A DNA stretch of 64,000 nt from UBA6197 sp047638075. Its GTDB lineage: Bacteria > Pseudomonadota > Alphaproteobacteria > Rhodobacterales > Rhodobacteraceae. Numbering within the stretch: the first letter of the stretch is position 1; the number at the start of each line of letters is the position of its first letter. Both the position numbers and the translations under genes were made by a program. Of this stretch, positions 58,417 through 64,000 are shown in pieces. The DNA is taken from the NCBI RefSeq assembly GCF_047638075.1, contig NZ_JBLJBV010000041.1:1-64000 (forward strand), given 5' to 3'. Below the pieces are notes generated by a model that was given only the letters and a program-made list of their open reading frames with translations, searched no databases and had not been told where the DNA came from.

Positions 58417-59579
58417 GCCGCTTGGTAAATGCCCAAGGCATCGTCCAGGGTCAGCGCGCGCGGATTGTTGACCAGTAGCCGGGTCTGCTTCATCGCATCT
58501 GCGGCCATTGCGGCAAGGGCATCTTGCCCGATCCCCACATCGCGCAACCGCTGCGGCAGCCCGCATCTGTGCGACAGCGCGGCAAGCGCGTCGGCAAAGA
58601 CAAAGGCGGCATCGGGGGCCAAAGAGTCCATCCCCTCAAACAGGATCGGCGCGATCCTTGCATAGGCTTCGGGGTGCGTTGCGGCGTTGAAGCGTATCAC
58701 ATGCGGCAGCACCAGCGCGTTCGACAGGCCATGCGGCACCTTGAACATCCCGCCAATCGGATAGGCCAGCGCATGCACCGCCGCCACCGGCGAATTGGCA
58801 AACGCCTGCCCGGCCAGAAGCGAGCCAAGCAACATATCCGATCGCGCCTGAATGTTTGCGGGTTCGTGCACCGCCGTTTCCAGCGCGGCCCCCATCAGCC
58901 GCAGCGCCTCAAGCGCCAGCGCGCGCGACACCGGGTTATTGTTGGGGCTGGCCGAGCAATAGGCCTCGATCGCGTGGACCATCGCGTCGATGCCGGTCGC
59001 AGCAGTTACCGGGGCCGGAAGGCCCAGCGTCAGATCCGGGTCCAGCACCGCGATATCAGGCAGCAGCACCGGGCTGACCACGCCGGATTTTTCCTGCCCG
59101 CCGGTGGTGACAATTGAAATGGGCGTCGCCTCGGACCCGGTTCCGGCGGTGGTTGGCACCAGAACCAGCGGCAGGCGGCCACCACGCAGATTGCCAACCC
59201 CATAGCTGGCCCGCAGATCTGATCCGCCGGTTGCCAGCGCCGCACATAGCTTGGCGACATCCAGCGACGATCCACCCCCCAGCCCCAAAACGCCCGTGGC
59301 GCCAAAGCTGCGCGTAGCCGCCTCGGCGGCAAGCACCAGTGCCTCGGTTGGGTCTGCCATCACCTCTGCGAAAACCGCCGTAGCAACGCCCGCACGTTCA
59401 AGCGCGGCGCAGGCCCGTGCCGCCATACCGCAGCGCACGATGCCCGCGTCGGTCACGACCATCACCCGCGGCCCCAGCGTCGCGGCGGCAACCTCGTCCA
59501 GCCGGTCCAGCAGGCCCGCGCCAAAGCGGATCGACGGGGTGGTGTTGAAGACAAAAGGTGTCACGTTGTTTCGCCCCAT
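58410..59579 (-). CDS. Iron-containing (group III) alcohol dehydrogenase
   Basis: A 389-residue enzyme. The Rossmann half includes VLGLGGGSSLDVAKLCAALA (~96-115) and TTAGTGSEATPISIVTTGGQ (~142-161). The metal-binding half has Asp near GIDAMVHAIEAYCSA (~195) and His residues in VAAVHALAYPIGGMFKVPHG (~265-285). Reversible alcohol/aldehyde oxidation with NAD(P). ATG 59579 is used; GTG 59564 would make an exact GTGA overlap with the TetR stop and is an equally fair start. It would deliver aldehyde to the ALDH encoded upstream in the operon. Confidence 0.9.
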   Translation of the reverse strand: MGRNNVTPFVFNTTPSIRFGAGLLDRLDEVAAATLGPRVMVVTDAGIVRCGMAARACAALERAGVATAVFAEVMADPTEALVLAAEAATRSFGATGVLGLGGGSSLDVAKLCAALATGGSDLRASYGVGNLRGGRLPLVLVPTTAGTGSEATPISIVTTGGQEKSGVVSPVLLPDIAVLDPDLTLGLPAPVTAATGIDAMVHAIEAYCSASPNNNPVSRALALEALRLMGAALETAVHEPANIQARSDMLLGSLLAGQAFANSPVAAVHALAYPIGGMFKVPHGLSNALVLPHVIRFNAATHPEAYARIAPILFEGMDSLAPDAAFVFADALAALSHRCGLPQRLRDVGIGQDALAAMAADAMKQTRLLVNNPRALTLDDALGIYQAAW

Positions 59580-60199
59580 TCTTCCTTGCCACCGGGTTTT
59601 GCGCCAATGCCGTCGAAAAGCGCCTCGAACTGGCGGGCGACGCGGTCGTCCAGCTCAGCCACGTCGATGCCCAGATCGCGCGCGAATATTTCACGAAACA
59701 GCGCATAGCCATAGACCGAGGCGGCATAGGCCGTGTGCAGCGCCGGCAGGTCGTCGATATCGCCGACCAACCCCAGCGCCCGGTCACGCTCCAACTGCAA
59801 CAGGGTGGTTTCGGCATTGGGCATCAGCCGCGGTGATTTTGACCCGTCCAGATGCAAAAGCGTCGTCAGTTGCAAGGACCGCTCGCCCACCAGCAAGGAT
59901 CGCAGCGCATGAACGACCCGCGCGCCCAGCTTCATCGGCGTGGTGGGGGTGCGGGTCTGCACCTGTTTCTTGTCCAGTTCGCGCCTGATCGCTGACCGCA
60001 GCAAACCGCGCCGCGACCCGAAGTGATGATAGACAAGGCTGCGGTTGACCCCCGCAGCCTTGGCCACCTCATTCAGGTTGATCCCCGCCAACACGCCTTG
60101 TTCGGCAAGCAGTGCAAGAACGGCATCCTCAACCTTCTCGACGGTCTCGGCGGCGTCAGCGCGACCTGCTTTGTTGGGCTGGCGGGTGGAGGTATTCAT
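59561..60199 (-). CDS. TetR-family transcriptional regulator
   Basis: A 212-residue regulator. Helix-turn-helix ~20-70: AVLALLAEQGVLAGINLNEV, AKAAGVNRSLVYHHFGSRRG and LLRSAIRREL. The C-terminal ligand domain is all helical and typical. It is unusual in lying inside the catabolic operon, between the crotonases and the alcohol dehydrogenase, on the same strand, rather than divergent. Whether it is controlled by the operon promoter or an internal one cannot be seen. Confidence 0.88.
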   Translation of the reverse strand: MNTSTRQPNKAGRADAAETVEKVEDAVLALLAEQGVLAGINLNEVAKAAGVNRSLVYHHFGSRRGLLRSAIRRELDKKQVQTRTPTTPMKLGARVVHALRSLLVGERSLQLTTLLHLDGSKSPRLMPNAETTLLQLERDRALGLVGDIDDLPALHTAYAASVYGYALFREIFARDLGIDVAELDDRVARQFEALFDGIGAKPGGKEEWGETT

Positions 60200-60223
60200 G
60201 CTGTTTGGCTTTCCTTGGGTGGA

Positions 60224-60982
60224 TCAAAGACCCTTGAATTTCTCACGAACGTTTACACCACGCAACGGGCCCAGCAAAAGGGCGCCGTCAAGATCCTCGA
60301 TGTTGCCAAAGGACGCACGCGCCGCAATCGCGCGGAACTGGCGTTTGGTCAGGAACAGCGCCTCGGGGTCAATCGTCAAAAGCTGCGCAACCCGTGCGGC
60401 CACCGCCCCGGCCAGATCGTCAGCCGGGAACGCCGCAGCGCATAGCCCCGCCTGCACCGATTGGGCGCCCGACAGCTCTTCGAACTCGGCCAGCATTGCC
60501 CAGGCGCGGGTGGTGCCGACCAGTTCAATCAGCCGATAAAGCGCGCCCCACCCCAGCGGCAGCGCCAGCTTCAGTTCGGGCAGCGACAGTTTCGCATCCT
60601 CGGCCACAAAGCGCATGTCGCAGCACATACCCATGACCAGCCCACCACCAACCACATGGCCATGAAGCTGCGCAATGGTCAGCGCGTTGGTCCCCATCAG
60701 CGCACGTTTCAGGGCAATGCCCACCTCGATCGCGTGTTGGGCAAGCCCTTCGTCTTTCTCGGCGCTGCTGAAGCCGGGGTATTTCTTCCGGTCAGCGCCC
60801 GCGCAGAAAGACCGCCCTTCGCCGCGCAGCACAATGATCCGCGCGCCTTTGGCATCGGCCGCCTGGAAGGCGGCGGCGACCTCGGTCAGGGCCTCGTAGG
60901 TCATGGCGTTCAGGGCTTCGGGGCGGTTCAGGCTAACGGTGGCAACGGTGCCTTCGGTGTTCCAGCTCAGATCAATGCTCAT
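60224..60982 (-). CDS. Enoyl-CoA hydratase/isomerase (crotonase family), second copy
   Basis: A 252-residue crotonase. TVSLNRPEALNAMTYEALTE (~14-33), oxyanion-hole element RSFCAGADRKKYPGF (~56-70), and QLHGHVVGGGLVMGMCCDMR (~104-123). LSLPELKLALPLGWGALYRL (~131-150) carries the Glu of the LPE motif, while the second typical catalytic Glu position (in GGxE type hydratases) is not obvious, so isomerase or other crotonase chemistry is possible. ATG overlaps the preceding crotonase stop by ATGA. Confidence 0.88.
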   Translation of the reverse strand: MSIDLSWNTEGTVATVSLNRPEALNAMTYEALTEVAAAFQAADAKGARIIVLRGEGRSFCAGADRKKYPGFSSAEKDEGLAQHAIEVGIALKRALMGTNALTIAQLHGHVVGGGLVMGMCCDMRFVAEDAKLSLPELKLALPLGWGALYRLIELVGTTRAWAMLAEFEELSGAQSVQAGLCAAAFPADDLAGAVAARVAQLLTIDPEALFLTKRQFRAIAARASFGNIEDLDGALLLGPLRGVNVREKFKGL

Positions 60983-61779
60983 GTCGCGCTCCAGTTCGGT
61001 TTGCGTTTTTCGGTGAAGGCCAGGGCGGCCTCTGTGCCGTCTTTGGTGGCGACCATGGCGCTGTGGCGCGCGGCTTCGCGGTCAAGCGCCTCGGCAAAGC
61101 CGATCTCATCAGCATCATTCAGGTTGCGCTTGATCAGCGGCAGCGCCAGCGGCGCGGCGGCGGCAAGGTCGCGGGCAATCCCGATCACGACGGGCAGCAG
61201 GTTCTCGGCCTCTTCAATCCCCGAGATCAGGCCAATCTCCAGCGCCTGCGCGGCATCAATGGGTTGCGAGCGCAGATAAAGTTCGCGCGCACGCCCTGCC
61301 CCAACGATGCGCGGCAAAAGCCAGGTGCCGCCGAAATCGCCCGAAAGGGCGGCGTTGCGGAACGCGGTGGCAAAGCGCGCGTGTTTTGCCGCATAGCGCA
61401 GGTCCGTGGCACAGGCCCAGGAAAACCCCGCCCCTGCACAGGCACCATTGATCGCGGAAATGGTGATCTTTGGCATATCGCGCAGCAGTTGCGAGGTGCG
61501 CATGTAGGTGCGCAGCCGCCGCGTCTGCGAGGCAAGCGGCCCGTCACCCGCCACAGCCCCCCCCGGCCCGCGCTTCAGATCACCCCCCGCGCAAAAGGCG
61601 CGGCCCGCGCCGGTCACGATCAGCACGCGGATCGCATCATCATTGGCGACGGCTTCCAGCGTGGACAGTACCTCCTCCAGAAAGTCGGGGGTCATGGTGT
61701 TCATCGCGTCGGGCCGGTTCAGCACCAGCTGCGCCACGCCATCTTCAACGGTTGTCAGCAGGCAATTCGGATCGCTCAT
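60979..61779 (-). CDS. Enoyl-CoA hydratase/isomerase (crotonase family, PaaG-like), first copy
   Basis: A 266-residue crotonase. ATG 61779 (MSDPNCLLTTVEDGVAQLVL) has AAGGAG 8 nt upstream; ATG 61785 is too close to it. Motifs: NRPDAMNTMTPDFLEEVL (~21-38), ITGAGRAFCAGGDLKRG (~60-78), INGACAGAGFSWACATDLRY (~105-124) and FRNAALSGDFGGTWLLPRIV (~133-152), the last with the Asp typical of PaaG-type 2-(1,2-epoxy)phenylacetyl-CoA isomerases. It works on a CoA thioester in the cytoplasm; which step is unknown. Confidence 0.88.
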   Translation of the reverse strand: MSDPNCLLTTVEDGVAQLVLNRPDAMNTMTPDFLEEVLSTLEAVANDDAIRVLIVTGAGRAFCAGGDLKRGPGGAVAGDGPLASQTRRLRTYMRTSQLLRDMPKITISAINGACAGAGFSWACATDLRYAAKHARFATAFRNAALSGDFGGTWLLPRIVGAGRARELYLRSQPIDAAQALEIGLISGIEEAENLLPVVIGIARDLAAAAPLALPLIKRNLNDADEIGFAEALDREAARHSAMVATKDGTEAALAFTEKRKPNWSAT

Positions 61780-61792
61780 GGTCATTGCTCCT

Positions 61793-63184
61793 TCATTTCT
61801 GGATGGATACGGGGCGCTGGAATTCGCGGATGCCAAACAGCCCCATTTCGCGGCTGCTGCCCGAATGGCCAAAACCGCCAAAGGGTGCACGCGGGTTGAA
61901 GGCGCCGCCGTTGATGTCAATTTGACCAGCCTTCAGCCGCGCGGCGATTGCATCCACACGGGCCTCATCGGCGCCCCAAAGTGCGGCGGCAATGCCGTAA
62001 TCAGTGCCGTTGGCAAGGCGGATCAGGTCATCGTCATCGGTGTACCCCTGCACAACCAGCACCGGGCCAAAGACCTCGGACTGGACCAGTTCGGCACCGG
62101 GGTCGGCTGCCAGAAACACCGTCGGCTTGGTATAATAGCCCGTGTCCATCCCCTCGGGGCGACCGGGGCCACCCGTCAGGCAGGTCAGGCTTTGGTCATC
62201 CATCCCGCGCGCGATGAAACCCTGCACCCGGTCATACTGCGCCTGCGAAATCAGCGGCCCAAGCCGCGACACCATCCGCGCTGCCAGATCGGCAACCGTC
62301 TGCGCCGCCTCTTGCAGACGGTTGGCAGGCACCATAATACGGGTTAGCGCGTTGCAGGTCTGGCCGGTGTTCAACAGGCCGCCGTTGACGATGATTTTCA
62401 GCGCGCGTTCAAAGTCGGCGTCGTCCAGCACGATACCGGCCGATTTGCCGCCCAGTTCCAGAAAACAGGGCTTGTGCGCGCGGGCGGCGGCCTCGGCCAC
62501 CGCGCGGCCCCCGTTGACGGACCCGGTAAAGGACACCGCATCAATGCCCGGATGTGCCACCAGTGCCGCGCCCGTGGTCGCATCGCCCGGCACCACATTG
62601 ACCAGCCCCGCAGGCAGTGCCGCGGCCAGAATTTCCATCATCACTGCATTGGTTTGCGGCACCAGATCGCTGGGTTTCAGCACGACGGTACAGCCCGCCG
62701 CCAGTGCGGCCCCCACCTTGGCCATGGCCTGATGCAGCGGATAGTTCCACGGCGTAATCGCCGCGACCACCCCCAGGGGCCGATGCGTGACGGTGGAATG
62801 GCCGATGGTTTCAGACGCCATCGCCTGTTCCACATCTTCGGCGAAACCGCGCAGCACCCGCACAGGAAGGCCCGCCTGCACCGCAACAGAAATCTTTTCA
62901 GGCGTGCCGACTTCGGCGGTGATTGCGGCGGCAATATCGGCGGCGCGGGCCTCGATCGCGGCGGCAAGATCGTTCAGGGCCTTTCGTCGCTGGTCCAGCG
63001 TGCTGTGCTGCCATGCGCTCAGCGCCTGACGCGCCGCCGCAACCGCTGCGTCAATATCGGCGGGTTCGCAATGAACCGTCTCGCGGTCGATCTGGCCGGT
63101 GAAGGGGCTGGACAGGCTTTCGGTGCGGGTACCCGACACTTTGGTGATCTTGCCGTTCACTAGCAGTCCGTCATGACGTTTCAT
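61793..63184 (-). CDS. Aldehyde dehydrogenase (ALDH superfamily)
   Basis: A 463-residue enzyme. GVVAAITPWNYPLHQAMAKV (~133-152), CFLELGGKSAGIVLDDADFE (~227-246) with the general-base Glu, LLNTGQTCNALTRIMVP (~257) with the catalytic Cys, and QSEVFGPVLVVQGY (~357). It is slightly shorter than the typical ~490 but complete. It starts 4 nt inside the FGGY kinase stop (ATGA overlap) and is followed by the crotonase gene after 13 nt. Oxidises the aldehyde made by the Fe-type alcohol dehydrogenase (inference). Confidence 0.9.
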   Translation of the reverse strand: MKRHDGLLVNGKITKVSGTRTESLSSPFTGQIDRETVHCEPADIDAAVAAARQALSAWQHSTLDQRRKALNDLAAAIEARAADIAAAITAEVGTPEKISVAVQAGLPVRVLRGFAEDVEQAMASETIGHSTVTHRPLGVVAAITPWNYPLHQAMAKVGAALAAGCTVVLKPSDLVPQTNAVMMEILAAALPAGLVNVVPGDATTGAALVAHPGIDAVSFTGSVNGGRAVAEAAARAHKPCFLELGGKSAGIVLDDADFERALKIIVNGGLLNTGQTCNALTRIMVPANRLQEAAQTVADLAARMVSRLGPLISQAQYDRVQGFIARGMDDQSLTCLTGGPGRPEGMDTGYYTKPTVFLAADPGAELVQSEVFGPVLVVQGYTDDDDLIRLANGTDYGIAAALWGADEARVDAIAARLKAGQIDINGGAFNPRAPFGGFGHSGSSREMGLFGIREFQRPVSIQK

Positions 63185-64000
63185 CTGGCATTCCTTTCGG
63201 TTGTTCGGATCTTGCGCCGCCGCTGATCCTCAAGGACCAGATCGACGGCATCGCGCCATAGGGCGCAGTCAGCAGGTTGCGTATCTTGCGGCGGCACCAG
63301 CAGTGCCGGGGCGGCAAGGGGAAGATCATGGCCAAGAGCTCGGTACGCCAGACGGGCGGCGCCTTGGGTCGTGGCCTCGGCCCCGGCTGCGCGTGACAGG
63401 GGGCGTTTCAGCGTGGCGGCCAGAATGGCGGTAAAGGCATGGCTGTTGGTCAGCCCGCCATCAAGGCTGATCGCGGTCAGTGGCACACCGCCCGCGCGTT
63501 CCAGCCGGTCGATGATATCGGCGGTGCCGGCAATGATCCCGTCCAGCGTCGCGCGCACCAGATCGCCGGGGCCAGTCGCGCCCGACAGGCCGAAGAACGC
63601 ACCGCGCGCGTGGGGCTGCCAATGCGGCACGCCCAGCCCGTCAAGCGCCGCGACATAGGTTACCCCGCTCAGCTGCGCCGGATCAACCAGCCGGTCGATC
63701 GCGCCCGCCTCGGGCAAAACCCCCAGCCGGATCAGCCATTCAACCGAGCTTCCGGCGGACATCACCGCCGCTTCGGCACCATACATCACACCATCATTGG
63801 TGCTAAGCGCAATGTTGCCAAAGGCGTCGCGTGAATGCTGTGCAAGCGGTGCCGCGCCCAAAACCACATTCGCCACCCCCGAGGTGCCAAAGGTGATCTT
63901 TGCCGTTCCGGGCGCATCGCACCCCTGCCCCACCAACGATGCCTGCTGATCACCGATCAGCGCCAGAATGGGCGGACTGCCGGGAAGGGCTGTGGCGTTG
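63181..64000 (-). CDS. FGGY-family carbohydrate kinase, C-terminal part (5' end outside window)
   Basis: The frame runs off the right end of the window, so only ~273 C-terminal residues are visible. ILALIGDQQASLVGQGCDAP followed by GTAKITFGTSGVANVVLGAA is the FGGY adenosine-region signature of glycerol/xylulose kinases (the usual GDQQAALVGQ). SLDGGLTNSHAFTAILAATL (~155 from the visible start) is the second FGGY signature region. It phosphorylates a sugar or polyol. It is the most upstream gene seen in the catabolic operon. The exact sugar cannot be decided. Confidence 0.85.
   Translation of the reverse strand, partial: NATALPGSPPILALIGDQQASLVGQGCDAPGTAKITFGTSGVANVVLGAAPLAQHSRDAFGNIALSTNDGVMYGAEAAVMSAGSSVEWLIRLGVLPEAGAIDRLVDPAQLSGVTYVAALDGLGVPHWQPHARGAFFGLSGATGPGDLVRATLDGIIAGTADIIDRLERAGGVPLTAISLDGGLTNSHAFTAILAATLKRPLSRAAGAEATTQGAARLAYRALGHDLPLAAPALLVPPQDTQPADCALWRDAVDLVLEDQRRRKIRTTERNAR

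Noticed and set aside
1..64000. tRNA, rRNA or CRISPR features
   Set aside because: No cloverleaf-like segment, rRNA signature or regularly spaced repeat was noticed on reading; a tRNAscan or CRISPR search would settle it.

Overview
The window reads as chromosomal (or chromid) DNA of a high-GC alphaproteobacterium, most likely a Rhodobacteraceae/Roseobacter-clade member. The evidence is a succinoglycan-type exo gene set, tightly packed operons with 4-nt ATGA/GTGA stop-start overlaps, several dipeptide-type ABC transporters and an Rrf2/NsrR-like regulator. This assignment is inference from gene content, not from a marker gene. No rRNA, tRNA or CRISPR array was found.

Layout. (1) 1-18.4 kb: an exopolysaccharide locus. 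It holds a partial Cys-motif protein, a Wzx-type flippase, a phosphoribosyltransferase-HAD fusion, two tandem-duplicated GT4 glycosyltransferases, and homologues of ExoY, ExoF, ExoQ, ExoK, ExoO (plus a second GT2), ExoP, ExoM, ExoA and ExoL. Together they can start a lipid-linked repeat unit, extend it, flip it, polymerise it, export it and trim it. (2) 18.5-31.8 kb: two complete peptide-type ABC transporters on the minus strand, with a YtcJ-like amidohydrolase and a divergent DmpA-type P1 aminopeptidase between them. This looks like a peptide or amide scavenging module. (3) 31.9-34.9 kb: an NsrR-like regulator divergent from DUF2249, a DUF6522-like protein and an sdhB-sdhC-sdhD set with no sdhA.

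(4) 35.4-39.7 kb: a tightly coupled five-gene operon encoding a PqqD-like protein with a conserved-looking acidic tail, an HprK-related P-loop kinase, two GT2 glycosyltransferases and a large nucleotidyltransferase-fold protein. It is bracketed by transposase debris and is the best candidate here for a poorly described system. (5) 39.8-47.9 kb: a mobile-element graveyard (IS3, IS21, IS5, IS630 and TniA-like fragments and a severed gcdH fragment). It carries a DMT exporter/LysR pair and a single-gene AbiEi-like/HipA-like fusion behind a large near-palindromic promoter-operator.

(6) 48.0-57.0 kb: a divergent catabolic module. An FAD amine/amino-acid oxidase, a polar amino-acid ABC transporter and an aldehyde dehydrogenase lie on one side; a GntR/UTRA regulator, UbiD, UbiX and a TIGR02444/DUF2390 protein lie on the other. 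Two copies of a TAATGATAT-type operator sit between them. An internally deleted IS5-family copy with a perfect 23-bp-arm hairpin follows. (7) 58.0-64.0 kb: a minus-strand catabolic operon with an FGGY kinase (running off the window), aldehyde dehydrogenase, two crotonases, TetR, iron-type alcohol dehydrogenase and a hotdog thioesterase.
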